From the NCBI GenBank assembly GCA_044425815.1, contig JAWXVA010000127.1, positions 1 to 6,874 of the forward strand: a DNA stretch of 6,874 nt, written 5' to 3'. Position numbers and translations under genes: made by a program. Origin of the DNA: CAUPWF01 sp044425815 (GTDB taxonomy: Bacteria; Bacillota; Clostridia; Lachnospirales; Lachnospiraceae). A model generated the notes under the pieces. It saw only the letters and a program-made list of their open reading frames with translations. It made no database searches and was not told the origin of the DNA. Below are positions 1 through 6,055 of the stretch, piece by piece (position 1 is the first letter of the stretch; each line of letters begins with the position of its first letter).

Positions 1-29
1 TCGCTTCAATTCGCTTGAGGCTAGCGCCA
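1..29. repeat. 29-bp direct repeat, copy 1
   Basis: This 29-bp unit is identical base for base to positions 88-116; the two starts are 87 bp apart. It contains two copies of TTCGCTT-like sequence and the palindromic core GGCTAGCGCC. The copy begins at the window edge, so the repeat may extend further left. No open reading frame or promoter is visible in it. It looks like a dispersed intergenic repeat, but whether it recurs elsewhere in the genome cannot be seen here. Confidence 0.85.
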
Positions 30-50
30 TTCTTCCACACATTACTTCTG

Positions 51-201
51 TTGAATAACTTTTAGCCCTTTCAAGCTCTTTTCCGCTTCGCTTCAATTCG
101 CTTGAGGCTAGCGCCACATGAGAATTTACTCAACTCTATGCACATGCAAGTGAACTTGCGTGCACAGGTGAGTAATTCTCGCGTGGCTAAAAGTTATTCA
201 A
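51..201. repeat. Interrupted long palindrome at the yicC 3' end
   Basis: The outer arms are a perfect 17-bp inverted repeat: TTGAATAACTTTTAGCC at 51-67 and its complement at 185-201. An inner imperfect hairpin spans 113-187: GCCAC/GTGGC (113-117/183-187), GAGAAT/ATTCTC (120-125/175-180), TACTCA/TGAGTA (127-132/169-174), TGCAC/GTGCA (139-143/160-164) and GCAAGT/ACTTGC (146-151/154-159). The right-hand arm is continuous from 154 to 201. The left-hand arm is split by 48 bp (about 68-115) that contain the second 29-bp repeat, with GCC at both edges (65-67 and 113-115). The yicC stop codon (194-196) lies inside the right arm. There is no U-tract after the hairpin in the yicC direction, so this is not a classical intrinsic terminator, though it could protect or process the yicC mRNA 3' end. 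Confidence 0.75.
88..116. repeat. 29-bp direct repeat, copy 2
   Basis: This is a perfect second copy of bases 1-29. The sequences after the two copies differ completely (TTCTTCC after copy 1, CATGAGA after copy 2), so the repeat boundary on the right is sharp. This copy lies inside the segment (about 68-115) that interrupts the larger palindrome at 51-201, which suggests it arrived as part of an insertion. Confidence 0.85.
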
Positions 202-1072
202 TGTTTTGTATTTGTTCTCTAATTTTTTCGATTTCGGTTTTTAGGTCTATTGCTTGGTTTGATATTTCGATATCATTTGCTTTTGATAGTATTGTATTGG
301 CTTCTCGATTCATCTCTTGGGCTATGAAGTCTAGTTTTCTTCCGATTCCTTCTTCTAATTGTAAGGTTTCTCTTACATGTTCGATATGGCTTCTTAAGCG
401 TACTGTTTCTTCATCCGTACATATTTTATCCGAAAATATCACTATTTCTGTCGCTATTCGTCCTTCGTCTATCTGTGTATCTTCTAATAGTTCTTTTACT
501 TTCGCTTCTATTTTTGTTCGGTATTCTTTGATAATTTCTGGTGTTCTGCCTTCTATATATTCTATTCGTTCTAGCATCAAATCTAATTTAGATAGTATAT
601 CTGTTTTTAAGCGCTCACCTTCTGCTATTCGTGTTTCTACAAATTGGGAAAATGCTCCTGTACAAGCTATTTCTAATCCTTTCCACAATTCTTTCTCATC
701 TAGTGTCTGTTCTTCCATCGTCAATACTTCTGGATATCTTGAAAGTGAGGACACTCGCACATCATTATCTATGCCGAATTCTTCGCTCATTTTTTCAAAA
801 TATGAAAAGTATTCTCTTGCCAATGCGTCATTATATTTTAATGACATATTATTCTCTGTTGTGTCTTCGTAAGTAATGAAAATATCCACTTTTCCACGTA
901 CTGCATATTTCTTTAATAAGTTACGAATTGACGTTTCAAAAAAGTTCAGTTTCTTAGGCATTCTGGTGTTCACATCTAAATAACGATGGTTTACGCTCTT
1001 GAGTTCTACTGTGAATTTTCTTTCTCCTTCAACATGCTCACATCTACCAAATCCGGTCATACTTTTAATCAT
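194..1072 (-). CDS. yicC: YicC/YloC-family endoribonuclease
   Basis: This is a YicC-family endoribonuclease, a cytoplasmic RNase conserved across bacteria. The E. coli member is linked to degradation of the small RNA RyhB, and the B. subtilis member is YloC. At 292 residues it has the usual family length. It opens with the hallmark MIKSMTGFGR and has ELKSVNHRYLDV at 24-35 in the N-terminal domain. The C-terminal DUF1732-type domain shows DEGRIATEI (202-210), TVRLRSHI (223-230), GRKLDFIAQEMNREANTI (244-261) and the ending IEKIREQIQNIE, so the protein is complete at both ends. The start is supported by AGAGGA at 1086-1081, 9 nt before ATG, and by a good promoter further upstream. The gene is divergent from rqcH; the two genes are also near neighbours in B. 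subtilis (yloA, yloC). In many Firmicutes remA and gmk follow yicC, but here the 193 bp to the window edge contain only repeats. The family assignment is firm; the RNA targets are not predictable from sequence. Confidence 0.95.
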   Translation of the reverse strand: MIKSMTGFGRCEHVEGERKFTVELKSVNHRYLDVNTRMPKKLNFFETSIRNLLKKYAVRGKVDIFITYEDTTENNMSLKYNDALAREYFSYFEKMSEEFGIDNDVRVSSLSRYPEVLTMEEQTLDEKELWKGLEIACTGAFSQFVETRIAEGERLKTDILSKLDLMLERIEYIEGRTPEIIKEYRTKIEAKVKELLEDTQIDEGRIATEIVIFSDKICTDEETVRLRSHIEHVRETLQLEEGIGRKLDFIAQEMNREANTILSKANDIEISNQAIDLKTEIEKIREQIQNIE

Positions 1073-1099
1073 GTTTTCTGTCCTCTTTTTCCTTTGTAT

Positions 1100-1128
1100 T
1101 TAACACAATAATTACTTAAAATTATAAT
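1100..1128 (+). promoter_or_regulatory. Distal forward promoter toward rqcH
   Basis: TTAACA (1100-1105), a 17-nt spacer and TATAAT (1123-1128) form a near-consensus sigma-A promoter on the plus strand. Its -10 overlaps the yicC -10 within the palindrome ATTATAAT (1121-1128). A transcript from here would start near 1135 and give rqcH a leader of about 107 nt. Whether it is active, or only mirrors the yicC promoter by symmetry, cannot be told from sequence. Confidence 0.5.
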
Positions 1129-1149
1129 GCATTTCACAAAGGTGGTCAA
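1121..1149 (-). promoter_or_regulatory. yicC promoter (sigma-A type)
   Basis: Read on the minus strand, TTGACC (1149-1144) is followed after a 17-nt spacer by a perfect TATAAT (1126-1121). This matches the consensus at 11 of 12 positions. Transcription should start near 1114, giving a leader of about 40 nt before the yicC ATG at 1072. The -10 box overlaps a second TATAAT on the opposite strand. Confidence 0.75.
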
Positions 1150-1207
1150 TTCTTATTCTAAGATTTTATGGCATATTCATAATTTTCATCTGCTAATACA
1201 AAAAATA

Positions 1208-1216
1208 TGTTATAAT
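1208..1216 (+). promoter_or_regulatory. Proximal rqcH promoter, extended -10
   Basis: TGTTATAAT is a perfect extended -10 element (TGn followed by TATAAT at 1211-1216). No good -35 hexamer is visible 16-18 nt upstream, which extended -10 promoters can tolerate. The start site would fall near 1223, leaving a leader of about 19 nt that contains GGAGG at 1228-1232, 9 nt before the rqcH ATG. Confidence 0.6.
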
Positions 1217-1241
1217 CGTATAGATTTGGAGGATTTGATTT

Positions 1242-2975
1242 ATGGCATTAGATGGAATTACAGTAGCGAATATAGCCTATGAACTAAAACAGACTTTATC
1301 AGAAGGACGTATTCATAAGATCGCCCAACCTGAAAACGATGAACTTTTATTAACTTTCAAAATACCTGGAGGTCAACGCAGATTATGCATGTCAGCAAGT
1401 GCGTCACTTCCGCTTATATATTTAACCGATACAAATAAACCAAGCCCCATGACTGCACCGAATTTTTGTATGCTTTTACGCAAGCATATTAATAACGGAC
1501 GCATCATGGATATTGTACAACCTAATTTTGAGCGAATTCTAGAATTCCACATTGATCATCTTGATGAATTAGGTGATTTATGTCGCAAAATTTTAATTAT
1601 TGAATTAATGGGGAGACACAGTAATATTATTTTCTGCAACGACGATTATACCATTATCGATAGTATTAAACGTGTCTCTTCTCAGATAAGCTCTGTACGT
1701 GAAGTATTGCCAGGGCGTACATATTTTGTCCCTGACACTATGCAAAAGTTAAACCCTCTTACCGTTACCAAAGAAGATTTCATGAATGCTCTAATAGAAA
1801 AACCTATGCCTGTCAGCAAAGCTATGAATGCTTCTTTTACTGGGATTAGCTATGTCGTTGCCGAAGAAATATGTACCATTGCAAGTATTGACTCTAGACT
1901 CCCTGCAACCGAATTATCAGAAGATATTTATTATCACTTATTCAGACAGTTTGAATTATATTTTGAACAAGTCAAAGTTGGTCAATTCTCACCTACTATT
2001 TATTATAATGGAATTGAGCCCCGCGAATTTTGCGGGCTGCCGCTTAGCCACTTCGAGGCATCAGATCCGAAATATTTTACCTCTATGTCAGAAGTCTTAG
2101 AGACCTACTATTCATCAAAAAACACCCTGACTCGTATTCGGCAAAAATCTGTAGATTTACGTCATGTAGTTCAAGTGTCGTTAGAGCGTAACCGCAAGAA
2201 ATATGATTTGCAATTAAAACAAATCAAAGATACCGAAAATCGCGATAAATTCAAGGTGTACGGGGAATTAATTCACACTTATGGCTATGGGTTGGAATCT
2301 GGAGCAAAGAAATTGGATGCTTTAAATTACTACACAAATGAAATGATTTCTATTCCATTAGACTCCACAAAGACCGCCATGGAAAATGCGCAGAAATATT
2401 TTGATAAATACAATAAACAAAAGCGTACATTTGAAGCATTATCAGAATTTGTCAAAGGTACCAAGGAGGAAATTGAATATCTAGAATCTGTTTCCACTGC
2501 ACTAGAAATTGCGCGAACAGAAGATGATTTAATACAAATCAAAGAAGAATTGACAAATGTTGGTTATGTAAAACGGAAGTTTTCCAAAAAGAAAGTAAAA
2601 ATACTAAGTAAACCACTTCATTATATTTCGAGTGATGGCTACCATATGTATGTAGGGAAGAATAATTTACAGAACGAAGAAATCACGTTTACGTTAGCAG
2701 AAGGGAATGACTGGTGGTTTCATGCAAAAGGTGTTCCTGGCTCACACGTTGTAGTCAAAATACAAGATGGGGAAATGCCGGATCGTACATTTGAGGAAGC
2801 CGGTAAACTTGCTGCATATTATTCTAAAAATCGTGGAAATGATAAAGTCGAAATTGATTATATTGAGAAAAAACATGTCAAAAAACCAAAAGGTGGAAAA
2901 CCTGGTTTTGTAGTATACTATACCAATTACTCTTTAATTATAGATAGTGATATTAGTATGTTGCAAGAAATATAA
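1242..2975 (+). CDS. rqcH: RqcH (NFACT family), ribosome quality control
   Basis: RqcH, the bacterial Rqc2/NEMF homologue, binds the 50S subunit holding a stalled peptidyl-tRNA, recruits alanyl-tRNA and adds a C-terminal alanine tail that marks the chain for proteolysis. At 577 residues it is close to B. subtilis RqcH (YloA). The NFACT-N domain starts with MALDGITVANIAYEL and includes ELMGRHSNIIF (121-131) and DSIKRVS (140-146). A helix-hairpin-helix region is near 197-215 (SFTGISYVVAEEI), and a charged coiled-coil-like stretch covers about 290-435. The NFACT-R (DUF814) domain, about 460-565, carries DWWFHAKGVPGSHVV (490-504). The residue pair important for tailing in B. subtilis, Asp97-Arg98, reads Glu97-Arg98 here (NFERIL); Arg98 is kept. 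The start has GGAGG 9 nt upstream. The gene ends 45 nt before a strong terminator. Older annotations call this family fibronectin-binding protein (FbpA); no secretion signal is visible, so the cytoplasmic role is preferred. Confidence 0.95.
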   Translation: MALDGITVANIAYELKQTLSEGRIHKIAQPENDELLLTFKIPGGQRRLCMSASASLPLIYLTDTNKPSPMTAPNFCMLLRKHINNGRIMDIVQPNFERILEFHIDHLDELGDLCRKILIIELMGRHSNIIFCNDDYTIIDSIKRVSSQISSVREVLPGRTYFVPDTMQKLNPLTVTKEDFMNALIEKPMPVSKAMNASFTGISYVVAEEICTIASIDSRLPATELSEDIYYHLFRQFELYFEQVKVGQFSPTIYYNGIEPREFCGLPLSHFEASDPKYFTSMSEVLETYYSSKNTLTRIRQKSVDLRHVVQVSLERNRKKYDLQLKQIKDTENRDKFKVYGELIHTYGYGLESGAKKLDALNYYTNEMISIPLDSTKTAMENAQKYFDKYNKQKRTFEALSEFVKGTKEEIEYLESVSTALEIARTEDDLIQIKEELTNVGYVKRKFSKKKVKILSKPLHYISSDGYHMYVGKNNLQNEEITFTLAEGNDWWFHAKGVPGSHVVVKIQDGEMPDRTFEEAGKLAAYYSKNRGNDKVEIDYIEKKHVKKPKGGKPGFVVYYTNYSLIIDSDISMLQEI

Positions 2976-3020
2976 CAATAAATGCTCATAGAAAAACAGA
3001 GAAATAATTTCACTATTATA

Positions 3021-3065
3021 AAATGCCGTGAAGCTAATATTAGTTTCACGGCATTTTTTATTTTT
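3021..3065. terminator. Terminator between convergent rqcH and gpmI
   Basis: A stem of about 16 bp pairs 3021-3036 with 3041-3056 around the loop ATAT. Its outer 12 bp (AAATGCCGTGAA with TTCACGGCATTT) are perfect, followed by one G-T wobble and three more pairs. On the plus strand it runs into TTTTTTATTTTTAT, a strong intrinsic terminator for rqcH. On the minus strand it sits 18 nt after the gpmI stop and is followed by the weaker TTTTATAAT, so it probably also terminates gpmI. Confidence 0.9.
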
Positions 3066-3074
3066 ATCCTATTC

Positions 3075-4613
3075 CTATTTTAACAACAATGATGTTCCTG
3101 TCATTTCTTTTGGTTGTTCCATACCCATCATTTCAATTAAAGTTGGTGCGATATCCGCTAAGCAACCACCTTCTTTTAAGGATACTCCTTCTCCTGCATT
3201 TACCAAGATAAATGGCACTGGAAGTGTTGTATGTGCTGTAAATGTATCTCCTGTTTCTGGATCAATTAATTGCTCTGCATTTCCATGATCTGCACAGATA
3301 AACATCTGTCCATTTACTTCTTCGATAGCAGCAACAACTTTGCTTACGCATAAGTCAACTGCTTCTACTGCTTTAATTGCAGCTGCTTCAATTCCTGTAT
3401 GACCTACCATGTCTGGATTTGCAAAGTTAGTAATGATTACATCGTATTTATCTGATTTAATTGCTTCTACTAATTTATCACACACTTCAAATGCACTCAT
3501 CTCTGGTTGTAAATCATAAGTCGCAACCTTTGGTGACTTCACTAAGATTCTATCTTCTCCCTTGTTAGGTTCTTCTACTCCACCATTAAAGAAGAATGTT
3601 ACATGTGCGTATTTCTCTGTCTCTGCAATTCTAGCTTGTGTCAATCCATTATTTGCTAAATACTCGCCAAATGTATTTGTGATTTCATCTTTTGTAAATG
3701 CTACTAATTTGTTACCAATTGTTACATCATAATCTGTAAAGCATACAAATGTTGTTTCAATTCTCTTCTCTCTTGCGAATCCTTCGAATTCATCATCACA
3801 GAAAGGTCTTGTCATTTCACGTGCTCTATCAGGACGGAAGTTATAGAAGATAATAGAATCTTTGTCACTGATTGTCGCCACAGGTTTTCCATCTTTTACA
3901 ATAGCTGTTGGAAGTACGAATTCATCTGTTTTACCATCATCATAAGATGCTTGAATTGCAACTGGTGCGCTTGCTGCTGTAGCACCTTCTCCTGTTGTCA
4001 TTACTTTATATGCTAATTCTACACGATCCCAACGATTATCTCTATCCATAGCATAATAACGTCCCATTACGGAAGCCACTTCACCAATGCCAATTTCAGC
4101 CATCTTCGCTTCTAATGCTTCTACAAATTCTTTTCCTGATGATGGTGGTGTATCTCTACCATCTAGGAAACAATGTACATATACTTTTTCAAGTCCTTGT
4201 TTCTTAGCTAACTCAAGAATCCCATAGATATGTTCGTTATGGCTATGCACTCCACCATTTGACACTAATCCAAACATATGTAAGCTAGAATTATTTTCTT
4301 TTGCATTATCACAAGCAGCTAACAAAGCTTCATTTGTGAAAAAATCTCCATCTGCAATTGATTTTGTAATCTTTGTAAGATCTTGGTATACAATACGTCC
4401 AGCACCCATGTTAAGATGTCCCACTTCTGAATTTCCCATTTGTCCATCTGGAAGTCCTACATCCATCCCACTTGCTTTTCCTTCTACAAATGGGCATTCT
4501 GCCATAAGTTTATCCATCGTAGGTGTCGAAGCTAATGCTACCGCATTTCCTTCTTTTGTTTCATTCAATCCATATCCATCAAGTATCATCAATACTGTTG
4601 GTTTCTTAGCCAT
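3075..4613 (-). CDS. gpmI: 2,3-bisphosphoglycerate-independent phosphoglycerate mutase
   Basis: GpmI interconverts 3-phosphoglycerate and 2-phosphoglycerate in glycolysis and gluconeogenesis, using two metal ions (usually Mn) and a phosphoserine intermediate. At 512 residues it is full length. The phosphatase-like metal sites are present: Asp12 (MILDGYG), the catalytic Ser62 (GNSEVGHLNMGAGR, 60-73), Asp401 and His405 (NPDMVGHTG), Asp442 and His443 (ADHGNAE) and His461 (FTAHTT). The substrate-binding transferase part shows His123 (GGVHSH), DGRDTPP (151-157), Arg185 and Arg191 (GRYYAMDRDNRWDR), FRPDRAR (259-265) and Lys334. The start is supported by AAGGAG (4626-4621), 7 nt before ATG. The gene lies 183 bp downstream of tpiA on the same strand, the common clostridial glycolytic order. 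The gap contains two hairpins, so gpmI may be partly uncoupled from tpiA; no clear separate promoter was found there. Confidence 0.97.
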   Translation of the reverse strand: MAKKPTVLMILDGYGLNETKEGNAVALASTPTMDKLMAECPFVEGKASGMDVGLPDGQMGNSEVGHLNMGAGRIVYQDLTKITKSIADGDFFTNEALLAACDNAKENNSSLHMFGLVSNGGVHSHNEHIYGILELAKKQGLEKVYVHCFLDGRDTPPSSGKEFVEALEAKMAEIGIGEVASVMGRYYAMDRDNRWDRVELAYKVMTTGEGATAASAPVAIQASYDDGKTDEFVLPTAIVKDGKPVATISDKDSIIFYNFRPDRAREMTRPFCDDEFEGFAREKRIETTFVCFTDYDVTIGNKLVAFTKDEITNTFGEYLANNGLTQARIAETEKYAHVTFFFNGGVEEPNKGEDRILVKSPKVATYDLQPEMSAFEVCDKLVEAIKSDKYDVIITNFANPDMVGHTGIEAAAIKAVEAVDLCVSKVVAAIEEVNGQMFICADHGNAEQLIDPETGDTFTAHTTLPVPFILVNAGEGVSLKEGGCLADIAPTLIEMMGMEQPKEMTGTSLLLK

Positions 4614-4693
4614 GATAATTCTCCTTCGCTCATCGTTTAATTTAATTACTTATTCTAATTCATCAATTTAATCACTTATATAACAATCTACTT

Positions 4694-4740
4694 ATTATAT
4701 AAAATCAACTCACATCTTGCATGAGTTCATTTTATATAAT
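4694..4740 (-). terminator. Hairpin in the tpiA-gpmI gap, possible attenuating terminator
   Basis: The outer arms ATTATATAAAAT (4694-4705) and ATTTTATATAAT (4729-4740) are perfectly complementary. After one C-C mismatch the inner arms AACTCA/TGAGTT (4707-4712/4722-4727) continue the stem, giving 18 paired bases and a 9-nt loop. On the minus strand the inner GC-containing stem is flanked by an A-rich left arm and the U-rich run ATTTTATATAAT, the usual shape of an intrinsic terminator. The U-run is broken by A, so termination may be partial. It could lower gpmI expression relative to tpiA, or act as a processing or stability structure. Confidence 0.45.
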
Positions 4741-4749
4741 CAATAGTTA

Positions 4750-4782
4750 GGGTAACGAAATGTCAAAAACACTCCGTCACCC
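4750..4782 (-). other. RNA hairpin just after tpiA
   Basis: On the minus strand GGGTGACGGAGTG (4782-4770) pairs along its whole 13 nt with CATTTCGTTACCC (4762-4750), with three G-U wobbles and a 7-nt loop. The wobbles would be A-C mismatches in plus-strand RNA, so the structure suits a minus-strand transcript running from tpiA toward gpmI. It starts 14 nt after the tpiA stop. No U-tract follows, so it is more likely a 3'-end stabilising or processing element than a terminator by itself. Confidence 0.55.
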
Positions 4783-4796
4783 ATGATTATTGTTTA

Positions 4797-5546
4797 TTAT
4801 TTATAATTAACAATTGCACCAAAATCTGCTTTAAGTGATGCACCACCTACTAAACCACCGTCGATATCTGCTTGTGCAAATAATTCTGGAGCGCTAGAAG
4901 CTGATACAGAACCGCCGTATTGGATACGGATTGCTTCTGCTGTTGCTTCATCATAGATTTCTGCGATACACTCACGAATGCCTTTACAAACTTCTTGTGC
5001 TTGCTCTGTAGTAGCAACTTTACCTGTTCCGATAGCCCAGATTGGTTCGTAAGCAATTACTGCTGTAGCAGCTTGTTCAGCTGTTACATTCAATAAACCA
5101 ATTTTCACTTGTTGACGGATAAAATCCATTGTTACGCCTTGTTCTCTTTGGTCTAATGTTTCACCACAACACATAATTGGTGTAATACCATGTTCAAAAG
5201 CTTTTAATACTTTCTTGTTAACAGTAATATCTGTTTCAGCAAAATATTCTCTTCTTTCTGAATGTCCAATAATAACATATTTCACTCCAACATCTGTAAG
5301 CATAGCTGGTGAAATTTCACCTGTGTAAGCTCCGCTTTCTTCAAAATACATATTCTCAGCAGCGATTTCAATATTAGATCCTTTTGCTGCTTCCATAGCT
5401 GGAATAATGTCGATTGCTGGTACACCAAATACTACATCAACTTCTTCATTAGCTACTAGTGGTTTTAACATATTCACCAATTCAACTGCTTGACTTGGAG
5501 TCATGTTCATTTTCCAGTTACCTGCGATAATTTTTCTTCTTGCCAT
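4797..5546 (-). CDS. tpiA: Triose-phosphate isomerase
   Basis: TpiA interconverts dihydroxyacetone phosphate and glyceraldehyde 3-phosphate in the cytoplasm. At 249 residues it is a full-length single-domain TIM barrel. The catalytic set is intact: Asn10 and Lys12 (AGNWKMN), His95 (YVIIGHSERR, 90-99) and Glu167 (AYEPIWAIGTGK, 165-176), the last followed by the flexible loop 6. The phosphate-binding GGS (210-212, IQYGGSV) and GGLVGGASL (230-238) are also present. AGGAG at 5560-5556, 9 nt before the ATG, supports the start. gpmI follows on the same strand. Upstream, 74 bp separate it from the DUF3990-associated gene pair; in many Clostridia gap and pgk occupy that place. No convincing promoter was found in those 74 bp, so tpiA may be read through from upstream or use a weak promoter. 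Confidence 0.97.
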   Translation of the reverse strand: MARRKIIAGNWKMNMTPSQAVELVNMLKPLVANEEVDVVFGVPAIDIIPAMEAAKGSNIEIAAENMYFEESGAYTGEISPAMLTDVGVKYVIIGHSERREYFAETDITVNKKVLKAFEHGITPIMCCGETLDQREQGVTMDFIRQQVKIGLLNVTAEQAATAVIAYEPIWAIGTGKVATTEQAQEVCKGIRECIAEIYDEATAEAIRIQYGGSVSASSAPELFAQADIDGGLVGGASLKADFGAIVNYK

Positions 5547-5570
5547 TGTTATATTCTCCTTTGATTTTAG

Positions 5571-5589
5571 TTAGTGTCATAAACACCAA
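5571..5589 (-). other. Small hairpin in the tpiA leader
   Basis: On the minus strand TTGGTGT (5589-5583) pairs with ACACTAA (5577-5571), including one G-U wobble, around the loop TTATG. It lies about 10 nt before the tpiA ribosome binding site and has no U-tract. It could be a small operator-like dyad or chance; nothing ties it to a known regulator. Confidence 0.2.
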
Positions 5590-5620
5590 TATTTTTGTAT
5601 TACCCAAATAAATTCTTCTA

Positions 5621-6055
5621 CTATAAAATCTTTCCTGCTTTATAGCATTCTGAAATATATTCTCTAGTTTGATAAAACAAATCTGAATTATAATTAGATA
5701 TACCCTCACTAATAAATGATTCATATACATCGGATAATGCCAAAATAACATCATCCCCTCTTATATCTTCAATAAGCCTAGCATATACTTCACCAATGGT
5801 CCAATAATCTGGAACTTCGTATTGACAGTTCGTTACATTATCAAAATCACCTTTTTCAATGTGAAACATATCAATATACACATCTGCATTTTTCTCGATT
5901 GGTTCGCAATGTAACACACCTGCATTTTCATATATCCTAGCGATACATTCCTCTCCAAGTGCCTTCACCACATTCCAACGCTTTAGTTTACACGTTCTTC
6001 CAATATATTCTATGAGACTACAGGTAAAAAACAAATCATTATCATTCTTATACAT
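5621..6055 (-). CDS. Conserved protein of unknown function, DUF3990 partner (DUF3791-like)
   Basis: This is a small acidic cytoplasmic protein of 144 residues without a signal peptide or membrane segment. Its function is unknown. Recognisable stretches, numbered from the chosen Met, are FFTCSLIEYIGR (9-20), VVKALGEECIARIYENAGVLHC (roughly 28-50), the GDFDN and YEVPDYWTIGEVYARLI region, and the ending ECYKAGKIL. From memory this pattern matches a Firmicutes family commonly encoded beside DUF3990 proteins; its first half (FxxCSLIEY ... IYENAGVLH) recalls the short DUF3791 domain that also neighbours DUF3990. An in-frame ATG at 6064 is only 2 nt from AGGAGG (6072-6067), too close for initiation, so the ATG at 6055, 11 nt away, is preferred. 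The frame overlaps the end of the DUF3990 gene by 8 bp (17 bp from the earlier ATG), which points to translational coupling. An antitoxin or immunity role is possible by position only. Confidence 0.8.
   Translation of the reverse strand: MYKNDNDLFFTCSLIEYIGRTCKLKRWNVVKALGEECIARIYENAGVLHCEPIEKNADVYIDMFHIEKGDFDNVTNCQYEVPDYWTIGEVYARLIEDIRGDDVILALSDVYESFISEGISNYNSDLFYQTREYISECYKAGKIL

Noticed and set aside
1..116. CRISPR array from the 29-bp direct repeats
   Set aside because: Only two copies are present, the interval between them is 58 bp (too long for a spacer), the interval itself contains an arm of the palindrome, and no cas gene is near.
113..187. Intrinsic terminator for yicC
   Set aside because: The hairpin is long but imperfect, and no U-tract follows it in the yicC direction.
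51..201. A transposon-derived MITE with 17-bp terminal inverted repeats
   Set aside because: No target-site duplication flanks 51 and 201, the right arm lies in the end of yicC, and no related transposase is in the window; the interrupted-palindrome reading explains more.
102..872. A 256-codon open frame on the plus strand across yicC
   Set aside because: It is antisense to yicC, rich in Ser/Phe/Ile as expected of a shadow frame, has no ribosome binding site and matches no recognisable family.
1073..1241. Riboswitch or T-box leader upstream of rqcH
   Set aside because: The 169 bp hold only promoter and ribosome-binding elements; no conserved leader fold or terminator hairpin is visible.
1242..2975. 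Secreted fibronectin-binding adhesin (FbpA)
   Set aside because: There is no signal peptide or wall anchor, and the NFACT-N, coiled-coil and NFACT-R layout fits RqcH.
3028..3288. Plus-strand frame starting in the terminator
   Set aside because: It begins within the terminator hairpin and runs antisense to the conserved gpmI 3' end.
5518..5754. A 78-codon minus-strand frame between the DUF3990 partner and tpiA
   Set aside because: It overlaps both real genes in another frame, has low-complexity content and no recognisable domain.
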